Assembly: GCA_963715815.1 (NCBI GenBank)
Contig: OY970278.1
Coordinates: 2,232,001 to 2,296,000, forward strand
From: JAFAMS01 sp963715815
Lineage (GTDB): Bacteria > Vulcanimicrobiota > Vulcanimicrobiia > Vulcanimicrobiales > Vulcanimicrobiaceae
Direction of reading: 5' to 3'
DNA: 64,000 nt
The translations under genes and the position numbers were made by a program. This document shows positions 7,152-16,190 of this stretch, piece after piece. Within the stretch, counting starts at the first letter, position 1, and each line of letters starts with the position of its first letter. Under the pieces are notes generated by a model. It did not search any database and was not told the origin of the DNA. It saw only the letters and a list, made by a program, of their open reading frames with translations.

Positions 7152-10100
7152 ATGCCTGTCACGGTCGCACCTAGTCCGAAGGCGAAGTCATCGGCTTCGT
7201 CTCCTTCGCGTGCCAACGGCGCGAAATCCAACGGCCACGGCTCGAATGGCGCCGCAAATCGTGAGGTGCTTAGCGCGCTGCGCGCGCTCGGACGTGGTGA
7301 TTTCTCGGCGCGTTTGTCGGCGAACACCACCGACCCCGACTTGGCCGAAGCCTTCAACGACGTCGCAACGCTGAATGCGCGGCTTGTGCGCGAACTGCAG
7401 CGCATCAGCCAGACGGTCGGACGTGACGGACGGCTCGCGCAGCGCGTCTCCGTTTCGGGTGCCGTCGGTGACTGGTCGGTTGCAATCGACTCCGTCAACG
7501 AGCTGATCTCCGACCTCGCGCATCCGATCATCGAGACCGGCCGCGTGCTCGCATCAGTCGCGCGCGGTGACCTTTCGCAGCAAGTCACACTCGAAATCGA
7601 TGGCCGTCCGCTCAAGGGTGAATTCTTGCGAGCCGGCCGCACGCTGAACACGATGGTCGATCAGCTGAATGCATTCGCATCCGAAGTGACGCGCGTCGCT
7701 CGCGAAGTCGGTTCCGAAGGAAAACTGGGCGGCCAGGCCCAGGTCCGCGGCGTCGCCGGTACGTGGAAAGACCTTACCGACTCCGTGAACTCGATGGCCG
7801 GTACGCTTACCAACCAGATTCGTAATATTGCCGAAGTCACGACCGCAGTTGCCCGCGGTGACCTTTCGAAGAAGATTACCGTTGAAGCCCGTGGCGAGAT
7901 CTTGCAGCTGAAAGACACTATCAACGTCATGGTCGATCAGCTGAACGCATTCGCGTCCGAAGTCACGCGTGTCGCGCGCGAAGTCGGTACCGAAGGACGG
8001 CTCGGCGGACAAGCCGACGTCCGGGGTGTAGCCGGCACGTGGCGCGACCTTACGGAATCCGTCAACTCGATGGCCGGTAACTTGACGGCGCAGGTTCGTA
8101 ATATCGCCGAAGTCACGACCGCCGTCGCAAAAGGCGACCTCTCGAAGAAGATCACTGTCGACGTTCGCGGTGAGATCTTGCAACTAAAAGACACGATCAA
8201 CACGATGGTCGATCAGCTGAACGCATTCGCATCCGAAGTCACCCGCGTCGCGCGCGAAGTCGGTACCGAAGGAAGACTCGGCGGTCAAGCCCGCGTCGAA
8301 GGCGTCGCGGGTACGTGGAAAGACCTTACGGATTCAGTGAACTTCATGGCCGGCAACCTGACTGCACAGGTTAGAAACGTCGCCGAAGTCACGACCGCCG
8401 TTGCACGCGGCGATCTTTCAAAGAAAATTACGGTCGACGTTCGCGGTGAGATGCAAGAGCTCAAAGGCACTATCAACACGATGGTCGACCAGCTGAACGC
8501 ATTCGCATCCGAAGTCACCCGCGTCGCGCGCGAAGTCGGTACCGAAGGAAGACTCGGCGGTCAAGCCGTCGTCGAAGGCGTCGCCGGTACATGGAAAGAC
8601 TTGACCGACTCCGTCAACTCGATGGCCGGTAACCTGACGAGCCAAGTGCGTAACATCGCCGAAGTCACGACCGCGATCGCGCAAGGCGACCTTTCAAAGA
8701 AGATTACGGTCGCGGTTCGCGGCGAAATTCAAGAGCTCAAGACGACGATCAACTCCACGGTCGACCGGCTCAACGCATTCGCATCCGAAGTCACGCGCGT
8801 CGCACGCGAAGTAGGTACCGAAGGAAAGTTGGGTGGACAAGCCGTCGTTCCGGACGTCGCCGGTACGTGGAAAGACTTGACGGACTCCGTTAACTTTATG
8901 GCCGGTAACCTGACCAGCCAAGTGCGTAACGTCGCCGAAGTTACGACCGCCGTCGCAAAAGGCGACCTCTCGCGTAAGATCACTGTTGACGTACGCGGCG
9001 AAATGCTCGAGCTCAAAGGTACGATCAACACAATGGTCGACCAGCTGAACTCCTTCGCATCCGAAGTCACGCGCGTTGCTCGTGAAGTCGGTACAGAAGG
9101 AAGACTGGGCGGACAAGCGCAGGTGCCGGGCGTCGCCGGTACGTGGAAGGATCTTACCGACTCCGTAAACTCGATGGCCGGCTCGCTCACTGCGCAAGTT
9201 CGAAACATCGCCGAAGTCACGACCGCCGTTGCAAAAGGTGACCTTTCAAAGAAGATCACTGTCGACGTGCGCGGCGAGGTTCTCGAGCTCAAAGGCACGA
9301 TCAACGTCATGGTCGACCAGCTGAACGCATTCGCATCCGAAGTCACACGCGTTGCTCGCGAAGTCGGATCGGAAGGTATCTTGGGTGGCCAAGCACAGGT
9401 CCCCGGCGTCGCTGGTACGTGGAAAGACCTCACGGACTCGGTCAACACGATGGCCTTCAACCTGACGAATCAAGTCCGTAACATCGCACGCGTTACGACC
9501 GCCGTCGCAAACGGCGACCTCTCGAAGAAAGTTACGGTCGATGTTCGCGGCGAGATGCTCGAGCTGAAAGACACGATCAACACGATGGTCGATCAGCTCA
9601 ACGGTTTCGCATCCGAAGTCACGCGTGTCGCGCGCGAAGTCGGCTCCGAAGGAAAACTTGGTGGACAGGCTCAGGTGCCGGGTGTGGGCGGCGTTTGGAA
9701 AGACTTGACCGACTCCGTGAACTCGATGGCGGGTAACCTGACGAACCAAGTCCGAGGCATCGCGAAAGTCGTTACGTCCGTCGCGAACGGCGACTTGAAA
9801 CGTAAGTTGCTGCTCGAAGCCAAGGGCGAGATCGAAGAGCTCGCCGAGACCATCAACACCATGATCGATACGCTCGCAACATTCGCCGATCAGGTCACGA
9901 CCGTTGCGCGCGAAGTCGGATTCGAAGGCATCCTGGGCGGACAAGCTGAGGTTCCGGGCGCCGCTGGTTTGTGGCGCGACCTAACAGACTCCGTCAACCA
10001 GCTGGCTGCTCAGCTGACCTCGCAGATTCGCGCAATCGGTGAAGTTGCAACCGCCGTTACCAAAGGTGACCTGTCGCGAACGATTGAGGTCAGCGCCCGC

Positions 10101-12920
10101 GGCGAGGTCGGACAGCTCACCGAAAACGTTAACGAAATGATTCGGAACTTGCGCGACACGACGCGTAAGAACACCGAACAAGACTGGCTCAAGACTAACC
10201 TGGCCCGCTTCACCGGTATGCTGCAAGGCCAGAAAGATATCAAGACCGTTGCCAAGATGATCATGAGCGAGCTCGCGCCGCTGGTCGAAGGGCAAACCGG
10301 TGTCTTCTACTTGAACGAACCAGTCGACGAGCAGCCGTTGCTCAAGTTGATCGCCGGCTACGCGTACACGACGCGTAAGCATCTCAAGCAGCACTTCACC
10401 GCCGGCGAAGGCCTCGTCGGACAGTGCTTGTACGAGCGCGAACGCATCCTCGTCACGAACGCCCCGCCCGATTACATCGAGATCAGCTCGGGACTCGGCG
10501 CATCCGGTCCGCTCAACATCGTCGTTCTACCGGTGCTCTTCGAAGGCGAAGTTCGCGCCGTCATCGAGCTCGCGAGCTTCCAAAAATTCAGCGAGATCCA
10601 CTTGCTCTTCCTCGACCAGCTCACCGAGTCGATCGGCGTCGTCTTGAACAACATTGCGACGAATATGAGGACGGAAGAGCTGCTGAAGCAGTCGCAATCA
10701 CTGACTGCAGAGCTGCAAAGCCAACAGGACGAGCTCCAGCACACCAACGAGGAGTTGGAAGAAAAAGCCCGCCTGCTCTCCGAGCAAAACGTCGAAGTCG
10801 AACGCCGTACGCGCGAAATCGATTCGGCGCGCAAAGAGCTCGAGCAAAAAGCCGAGCAGCTTGCGCTCACTTCGAAATACAAGTCACAGTTCTTGGCGAA
10901 CATGTCACACGAGCTGCGCACGCCGCTCAACTCGCTGCTCCTGCTCGCCAAACAACTCGAGGATAATCCGGGACAAAACCTCACGGCCAAACAGGTCGAG
11001 TTTGCACAATCGATCCGGCGCGCCGGTATCGATCTGCTCGACTTGATCAACGACATCCTCGATCTCTCGAAGATCGAATCCGGCATGACGCCGGTCGAGA
11101 TCGCGCCGATGCCGTTCGGCGACATCGTCGAGAACGTCGAGCGGACGTTCCGCAGTATCGCGCAAGACCGCGGTCTTGCGTTCACCGTACAACTCGGTCA
11201 AGGACTGCCGGAAAGCATCGAAACCGATAGCGTTCGTCTGATGCAAGTCCTCAAGAACTTGCTCTCGAACGCATTCAAGTTCACGCAAGAAGGCGCGGTG
11301 ACGCTCAGTGTCACCACCGAACGCCGTGCCGATGCCAGCGGCAACGTGATTCCGTGGGCTGACTTTGCGGTGACCGATACCGGCATCGGTATCGCGCCCG
11401 ACAAACACAAAGTCATCTTCGAAGCCTTCCAGCAAGAGGACATGAGCACGGCCCGCAAGTTCGGTGGCACCGGGCTGGGTCTCGCGATCAGTCGTGAAAT
11501 CGCCGGCCTTCTGGGCGGCGAGGTCATGGTCGAAAGCACGCCGGATGAAGGCAGCACGTTCACGTTCTCACATCCGCTCGTCCGTCCCGCTCAACGGCTG
11601 TCGCACATTACCGCAATGCCGGCTCAAGTGCAATCGGCAGTCGCTTCGATGCCTGCACCCCCCGCACCGAAACCGATTCCCGCGCCGGCGATCGAGTACA
11701 CGGGACATCCCGAGATCGCCGACGACCGAGGTTCGGCGCAACCGAGCGATCGCGTCGCCCTCATCGTCGAGGACGATACGATCTTCGCGCGCATCTTGCT
11801 CGGACTCGCGCGCGATCGCGGCTTCAAAGGGCTCGTCGCAACCAGCGGGGCCGAAGGTCTTGCACTGGCTCGACAGTTCTTACCGGATGCGATCACGCTC
11901 GATATCAGCCTGCCGGACATGGATGGCTGGGACTTGCTCGACGCCGTCAAGCGCGACCACAGCACGCGTGAGATTCCAGTACACGTGATATCGGGAGCCG
12001 AGCAGTGGCAGCGCGCGATGAACTCAGGCGCGGTCGCACATCTGCTCAAACCGGTCACCGAGGAACAACTCGTCAGCGCGTTCGACAATCTGCTCGGATT
12101 CGCCGAACAGCGTTCGCGCAGCGTACTCGTCGTCGAAGACGATCTTACACAGCTCTCAGCGATGGCAAATCTCATCAGCACGGGCGAGATCGTGGTTACG
12201 GCAGTAGCCGCCGGAACCGAGGCGCTCTCGGCGCTCGATGAAAATCGCTTCGACTGCATCGTCATGGATTTGGGTCTCCCCGATATGGGCGGTGTCGAGT
12301 TGATCAAACAGATCAAAGAGCATCCGACTCATCCGCAAGTCCCGATCGTCGTCTACACGGGACGCGAGCTAAGCGAAACAGAGGAGCATGAGCTGCGACG
12401 TCTGAGCGAAAGCGTCATCATCAAGGATGCGATGGCTCCGCAGCGTTTGATCGAAGAAACCAACTACTTCCTCAACCAAGTTGAATCGCGCCTTGCCGTT
12501 GGCAAGCGTGGTTTCGATAAGGCTCGGATTGGATCGTCGCTCGAAGGCCGAACCGTTCTCGTGGTCGACGACGACACACGTAACATCTTCGCGCTCAAGA
12601 CGATGCTGGAAGAGTACCGTCTCAAGGTGCTGACCGCCGAAAGCGGCATGCAGTGCTTGGACGTGATCGGCGGTGGCGAGCAGGTAGACATCGTTCTGAT
12701 GGACATCATGATGCCGGAAATGGACGGTTACGAGACTATCCGGAGAATGCGCAGCGACGAACGCATGCGCGATCTGCCGATCATCGCCCTCACCGCGAAG
12801 GCGATGAAGGGCGATCGCGAGACGTGCCTTGCCGCGGGCGCTTCGGAGTACATCTCCAAACCCGTCGACATCGAACAACTAATCTCGCTCATCCGCGTCT
12901 GGCTAAACGTTCCCGCGTGA
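7152..12920 (+). CDS. Hybrid histidine kinase with nine-unit HAMP array and three receivers
   Basis: 1922 residues, with no membrane segment. After a low-complexity start and a diverged first unit come nine tandem 92-residue repeats (about residues 171-998), each with an NAFASEVTRVAREVG helix, a DLTDSVNSMA helix and an AxGDLSKKITV strand, the pattern of alternating HAMP arrays in fungal Nik1-type osmosensor kinases. Then follow a GAF-like domain (about 1020-1165), a coiled coil, HisKA with MSHELRTPLN (His1253), a GHKL ATPase, and three receivers with Asp1584, Asp1706 and Asp1851. ATG 7152 has GGAG at 7143-7146; GTG 7146 overlaps that box. It is followed by a coupled CheR-like gene. Confidence 0.93.
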   Translation: MPVTVAPSPKAKSSASSPSRANGAKSNGHGSNGAANREVLSALRALGRGDFSARLSANTTDPDLAEAFNDVATLNARLVRELQRISQTVGRDGRLAQRVSVSGAVGDWSVAIDSVNELISDLAHPIIETGRVLASVARGDLSQQVTLEIDGRPLKGEFLRAGRTLNTMVDQLNAFASEVTRVAREVGSEGKLGGQAQVRGVAGTWKDLTDSVNSMAGTLTNQIRNIAEVTTAVARGDLSKKITVEARGEILQLKDTINVMVDQLNAFASEVTRVAREVGTEGRLGGQADVRGVAGTWRDLTESVNSMAGNLTAQVRNIAEVTTAVAKGDLSKKITVDVRGEILQLKDTINTMVDQLNAFASEVTRVAREVGTEGRLGGQARVEGVAGTWKDLTDSVNFMAGNLTAQVRNVAEVTTAVARGDLSKKITVDVRGEMQELKGTINTMVDQLNAFASEVTRVAREVGTEGRLGGQAVVEGVAGTWKDLTDSVNSMAGNLTSQVRNIAEVTTAIAQGDLSKKITVAVRGEIQELKTTINSTVDRLNAFASEVTRVAREVGTEGKLGGQAVVPDVAGTWKDLTDSVNFMAGNLTSQVRNVAEVTTAVAKGDLSRKITVDVRGEMLELKGTINTMVDQLNSFASEVTRVAREVGTEGRLGGQAQVPGVAGTWKDLTDSVNSMAGSLTAQVRNIAEVTTAVAKGDLSKKITVDVRGEVLELKGTINVMVDQLNAFASEVTRVAREVGSEGILGGQAQVPGVAGTWKDLTDSVNTMAFNLTNQVRNIARVTTAVANGDLSKKVTVDVRGEMLELKDTINTMVDQLNGFASEVTRVAREVGSEGKLGGQAQVPGVGGVWKDLTDSVNSMAGNLTNQVRGIAKVVTSVANGDLKRKLLLEAKGEIEELAETINTMIDTLATFADQVTTVAREVGFEGILGGQAEVPGAAGLWRDLTDSVNQLAAQLTSQIRAIGEVATAVTKGDLSRTIEVSARGEVGQLTENVNEMIRNLRDTTRKNTEQDWLKTNLARFTGMLQGQKDIKTVAKMIMSELAPLVEGQTGVFYLNEPVDEQPLLKLIAGYAYTTRKHLKQHFTAGEGLVGQCLYERERILVTNAPPDYIEISSGLGASGPLNIVVLPVLFEGEVRAVIELASFQKFSEIHLLFLDQLTESIGVVLNNIATNMRTEELLKQSQSLTAELQSQQDELQHTNEELEEKARLLSEQNVEVERRTREIDSARKELEQKAEQLALTSKYKSQFLANMSHELRTPLNSLLLLAKQLEDNPGQNLTAKQVEFAQSIRRAGIDLLDLINDILDLSKIESGMTPVEIAPMPFGDIVENVERTFRSIAQDRGLAFTVQLGQGLPESIETDSVRLMQVLKNLLSNAFKFTQEGAVTLSVTTERRADASGNVIPWADFAVTDTGIGIAPDKHKVIFEAFQQEDMSTARKFGGTGLGLAISREIAGLLGGEVMVESTPDEGSTFTFSHPLVRPAQRLSHITAMPAQVQSAVASMPAPPAPKPIPAPAIEYTGHPEIADDRGSAQPSDRVALIVEDDTIFARILLGLARDRGFKGLVATSGAEGLALARQFLPDAITLDISLPDMDGWDLLDAVKRDHSTREIPVHVISGAEQWQRAMNSGAVAHLLKPVTEEQLVSAFDNLLGFAEQRSRSVLVVEDDLTQLSAMANLISTGEIVVTAVAAGTEALSALDENRFDCIVMDLGLPDMGGVELIKQIKEHPTHPQVPIVVYTGRELSETEEHELRRLSESVIIKDAMAPQRLIEETNYFLNQVESRLAVGKRGFDKARIGSSLEGRTVLVVDDDTRNIFALKTMLEEYRLKVLTAESGMQCLDVIGGGEQVDIVLMDIMMPEMDGYETIRRMRSDERMRDLPIIALTAKAMKGDRETCLAAGASEYISKPVDIEQLISLIRVWLNVPA
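7662..10145 (+). repeat. Nine tandem 276-bp coding repeats (HAMP array)
   Basis: The unit starting CAGCTGAA(T/C)GCATTCGC recurs every 276 bases (for example at 7662 and 7938), encoding nine 92-residue units inside the hybrid kinase. Units 1-8 are nearly identical at the protein level. Unit 9 is diverged and leads into the signalling domains. Identity is high at the DNA level too, so unequal recombination could change copy number. Confidence 0.9.
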
Positions 12921-13756
12921 TCGTACCGCTTCCGAGCACCGTCTCGGTAGCCGACATCGAGCTGCAGCTTCTTCTCGAAGGCGTCAATCGATTCTCCGGC
13001 TACGATTTCCGTGACTACGCGCCCGCATTCGTCAAGCGCCGAGTGGCCGAACGAATGCGGGCCGAGGGCCTGCGAACGATCTCCTCGCTGCAAGAGCGCA
13101 TTTTGCACGACGGCGAAGCGCTCGACCGGTTCGTGTTCGGACTCAGCTCGCGCTCGAGCGAGTTGTTCGACGAGCCTTCGTTATTCTCTGAGCTGCGCAC
13201 CACCATAATGCCGATGTTGAAGACGTTTCCACTCATCCGTGCGTGGGTCGTCGGTAGCGGCCGCGGCGAGGAAGCGTATTCGCTTGCGATTCTCCTGCGC
13301 GAGGAAGGCCTCTCACGGCGTGCACGTATTTATGCCACCGATTTATCCGGGACGGCCATCGCTTGCGCCAAAGAAGGTAAGATTCACGCCGAGACGCTCG
13401 ACGGCGCGTTTCGACGCTATCGCGAAGCCGGTGGCAAATCGACGCTTGAGGATTATATCTCGTTCGACGGTGACTCACCGTCGATGGATCCCGCATTGCG
13501 CGAGAACATCGTCTTCTCGACTCATAGTCTCGTCTCGGACGGATCGTTTAACGAGTTTCATTTGGTTTTGTGCCGCGAGATGCTCCCACAATTCAACAAG
13601 GCGCTCGCATATCGCGCGCACCAGGTTATCTTCGATTCCCTGTCGCGCGGCGGTTATCTCGTCCTCGGGCCGAGCGAATCGATTCGACTCGCGCCACATC
13701 AGCGCTGTTTCGAGCGCGTCTCGCAAGTCGAGCAGATTCACCGCCGCATCCGATAA
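12917..13756 (+). CDS. CheR-type methyltransferase-like protein
   Basis: A 279-residue protein with a CheR N-terminal helical domain (GYDFRDYAPAFVKRRV) and a SAM-binding domain. The usual GCSTGEE loop reads GSGRGEE here, and the CRN(V/I)L motif reads CREML. CheR enzymes methylate glutamates of chemoreceptors using S-adenosylmethionine. The start GTG at 12917 overlaps the kinase stop as GTGA, so it is coupled to the HAMP-array kinase, and no chemoreceptor is nearby. It may modify a non-chemotaxis substrate or be a diverged enzyme; the altered SAM loop leaves activity open. Confidence 0.8.
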   Translation: MIVPLPSTVSVADIELQLLLEGVNRFSGYDFRDYAPAFVKRRVAERMRAEGLRTISSLQERILHDGEALDRFVFGLSSRSSELFDEPSLFSELRTTIMPMLKTFPLIRAWVVGSGRGEEAYSLAILLREEGLSRRARIYATDLSGTAIACAKEGKIHAETLDGAFRRYREAGGKSTLEDYISFDGDSPSMDPALRENIVFSTHSLVSDGSFNEFHLVLCREMLPQFNKALAYRAHQVIFDSLSRGGYLVLGPSESIRLAPHQRCFERVSQVEQIHRRIR

Positions 13757-13790
13757 ATGACAAGGCCAAAACGCTAGCGAACGCTGGCGC

Positions 13791-15389
13791 GTGCGTGTGC
13801 CTTGGCCCGAGCGGCTAACACCCGAGGTTGTTTCCGGCTTTTATCAGAGCGGTGATTGGCAAGAGCAAACCGCGAACGAAACACTGGACCGGTTAGCACA
13901 GCTTCGCCCAGATGCATTAGCGCTCGTCGATTCGACGCGCCGGCTGACGTTCAGAGATTATCAAGAACAAGCTAGCAATCTCGCCGCGACATTTCTGGGA
14001 TTAGGGCTCACGCGCGACGACGTCATCGCGATACAACTTCCGAACGACGTTGATTTTCCGATAACGATCAACGCGGCGATGCGTGCCGGCATCCCTTTCT
14101 GCCAGTTTCATCACGGTTTCCGCAGCAAGGAAGTTCAGTTCGTCCTTGAGTTCTCGCGTGCGCGCGCCATCGTGATCCCGCACGTGCACCACAACTTTGA
14201 TTACGCCGCGATGATCGCCGAGCTGCGTCCGAAACTCCCCAATCTCGAGCACGTCATTGTGGCGTCGGACGCAATTCCCGCCAAACGCGCGGCGTCCGAA
14301 GAAATGTTGGCACAGCTAGCCGAACGCCGTCCGAAGAGCGACGACCTGTGCCGGATGGCGTTTACGTCCGGTACGACCGGCGATCCGAAAGCGGTCGTGC
14401 ACACCCACAACACCTCAAGCTGCACGGCGCGCTCGTCGGCACGCGATCAACGCATGCGCGAGAGCAGCGCGATGCTTTTGTTTTTGCCCGTCGGCCTCAA
14501 CTGGGGCTTGGGATGCACGAAGCAATCGTTGTTTTCCGGTTGCAAAATCGTCTACATGGAACGGTTCGATGCGCGAACGGCGCTCGAGATCATCGAACGC
14601 GAGCGCATTACGCACTTCGTAACTGCGCCTGCAGGCCTCGTCGCGATGATGGATGCCGCCGATGAGGGCAGCTACGACCTTGTGTCGCTTGAAGTGATCG
14701 TCTCGGGCGGCGCATCCTGTCCGATCGAAGTCATGAAACGTGCGCAGCTGTGCTTTGGGGCGCGCGTAATCGAGATGTACGGCATGCTCGAGTCCGGCGT
14801 CCAATCCCGTACATATATTGAAGACGACTATCAGGTCGTGGCCGGCAGCGTTGGACGGCCGGTGCGCGAGGCGACGGTCCGCGTCTGCGACGTTGAGGAT
14901 CGCCCGGTACCGGCGGGGACGGTCGGCCAGATCGAGTGTTTTGGTCCGTCGCTAATGCTCGGCTATTATGAAAATCCCGATGCCAACCGGCGCGCCTTCA
15001 CGGCCGACGGCTTCTTCCGCACCGGCGATCTCGGCGTCTTCGACGCAAACGGGCTACTGCGCATCGCAGGCCGCAGCAAAGAGATGATCATTCGCGGCGG
15101 CGCCAACATCTATCCGCGCGAGATCGAAGAAGTGCTCTTCGAACATCCGAAAATCGCCGATTGCGCGATCGTGGGGATTCCACATCCGCGCCTCGGAGAG
15201 ACAGCCGTGGCATGCGTGGTTCTGCGACCCGGCGAGGAGCTCGCGTTCGACGACATGATCGCATTTCTCGAGCCGCGCGTCGCGCGTTACAAACTGCCTG
15301 AGCGGTTGATCGTTCTCGACGAACTTCCGCGCACGCCGACCGGTAAAGTCCAAAAACCATCACTTGCACAACTTGTGGAGACGAAATAG
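13791..15389 (+). CDS. AMP-forming acyl-CoA ligase 1
   Basis: A 532-residue ANL-superfamily enzyme. The P-loop reads MAFTSGTTGDPKAV, the A5-type motif EMYGMLESG follows, then TGDLGVFDANG and a C-terminal GRSKEMIIRGGANIYP hinge with the catalytic lysine in PTGKVQK. It activates a carboxylic acid to an acyl-adenylate and then a CoA thioester. The sequence style is closest to cyclohexanecarboxylate, benzoate or 2,3-dihydroxybenzoate ligases; the exact substrate cannot be read. The start GTG 13791 lacks a clear ribosome-binding site; GTG 13797 is an alternative. It opens the ligase-SDR-ligase-amidohydrolase-ABC operon and is a clear paralogue of ligase 2. Confidence 0.88.
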   Translation: MRVPWPERLTPEVVSGFYQSGDWQEQTANETLDRLAQLRPDALALVDSTRRLTFRDYQEQASNLAATFLGLGLTRDDVIAIQLPNDVDFPITINAAMRAGIPFCQFHHGFRSKEVQFVLEFSRARAIVIPHVHHNFDYAAMIAELRPKLPNLEHVIVASDAIPAKRAASEEMLAQLAERRPKSDDLCRMAFTSGTTGDPKAVVHTHNTSSCTARSSARDQRMRESSAMLLFLPVGLNWGLGCTKQSLFSGCKIVYMERFDARTALEIIERERITHFVTAPAGLVAMMDAADEGSYDLVSLEVIVSGGASCPIEVMKRAQLCFGARVIEMYGMLESGVQSRTYIEDDYQVVAGSVGRPVREATVRVCDVEDRPVPAGTVGQIECFGPSLMLGYYENPDANRRAFTADGFFRTGDLGVFDANGLLRIAGRSKEMIIRGGANIYPREIEEVLFEHPKIADCAIVGIPHPRLGETAVACVVLRPGEELAFDDMIAFLEPRVARYKLPERLIVLDELPRTPTGKVQKPSLAQLVETK

Positions 15390-16180
15390 TGGATCTCGGA
15401 CTTCGCGGCAAGGCCGCAATAGTGTGCGGTTCGGCTCAGGGGATAGGCTTCGCGATTGCGTGCGAGCTCGCGCAAGAGGGCGCGCTCGTGACGATTACCT
15501 CGCGCAAAGCCGAGAATCTCGCAAACGCAGCCAAGAAGATCAAGGAGCTGACCGGCGCCGACGTCTTGGCGCTGCCTGGTGATTGGACGAAAGCCTCCGA
15601 CAACGAGCGCGTCGTCGGCGAAACCGCCCGGGCCCGCGGACGCTTGGACATCCTCGTCAACAACGATGGCGCGCCACCGCTCGGCGATCTGATGACGTTC
15701 GACGACGTCGCTTGGCAACGCGCGATCGAGCGCAATTTTCTCTCGGCCGTTCGCATGACGCGGCTGTGTGTTCCGCACATGCAAAAAAACAAGTGGGGCC
15801 GCGTCATCAACATAACGGCAACCTCCGCGAAATCGCCGATTCCGCAATACGGGCTTTCCGTCGCGACGTGGGCGGGCTTATTCGGGTTCGCTAAAACGCT
15901 CTCGCTCGAGATCGCCGGCGACGGTATCACGGTCAACACGATTATGCCGGGACGCATCAACACGGAGCGCCTCGAGATCGTGCTTCGGTTCGAAGCCGAG
16001 CGCTCCGGCCGCGACCTTGAGGAGATGATCGCCGAAGACGTCAAGAGAATTCCGGTAGGCCACGCAGGCCAGCCGGAGGACATCGCGGCGCTCGCAGCGT
16101 TTCTGTGTTCAACCCGTGCTGGTTACATCACGGGCACGGCGATTCAAGCCGACGGCGGCACGATCCGCAGCCTATTGTGA
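15389..16180 (+). CDS. Atypical short-chain dehydrogenase/reductase family protein
   Basis: 263 residues with a normal SDR cofactor motif (CGSAQGIGFA at the N-terminus) and the C-terminal GTAIQADGG. The NNAG motif reads NNDG. Aligning to FabG by the segment AGLFGFAKTL places Ser where the catalytic Tyr should be and Trp where the catalytic Lys should be; the only nearby Tyr is four residues early. It therefore lacks the YxxxK pair and may use another mechanism or not be an oxidoreductase. The start GTG 15389 overlaps the ligase 1 stop by one base. Placed between two acyl-CoA ligases, it probably acts on a CoA ester or aldehyde of the same pathway. Confidence 0.85.
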   Translation: MDLGLRGKAAIVCGSAQGIGFAIACELAQEGALVTITSRKAENLANAAKKIKELTGADVLALPGDWTKASDNERVVGETARARGRLDILVNNDGAPPLGDLMTFDDVAWQRAIERNFLSAVRMTRLCVPHMQKNKWGRVINITATSAKSPIPQYGLSVATWAGLFGFAKTLSLEIAGDGITVNTIMPGRINTERLEIVLRFEAERSGRDLEEMIAEDVKRIPVGHAGQPEDIAALAAFLCSTRAGYITGTAIQADGGTIRSLL

Positions 16181-16190
16181 GGGGAACACA

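Noticed and set aside
7188..9944. Several long minus-strand open frames opposite the HAMP kinase
   Set aside because: They repeat with the 276-bp period and mirror the sense codons; their products have no family features and are shadows of the repeated coding sequence.
7662..10145. Tandem repeats as a CRISPR array or satellite
   Set aside because: Units of 276 bases are continuous coding sequence with no short direct repeat/spacer structure.
12653..13756. Longer CheR-like protein starting inside the kinase gene
   Set aside because: The first 88 codons read the kinase receiver in another frame; GTG 12917 with GTGA overlap explains the gene.
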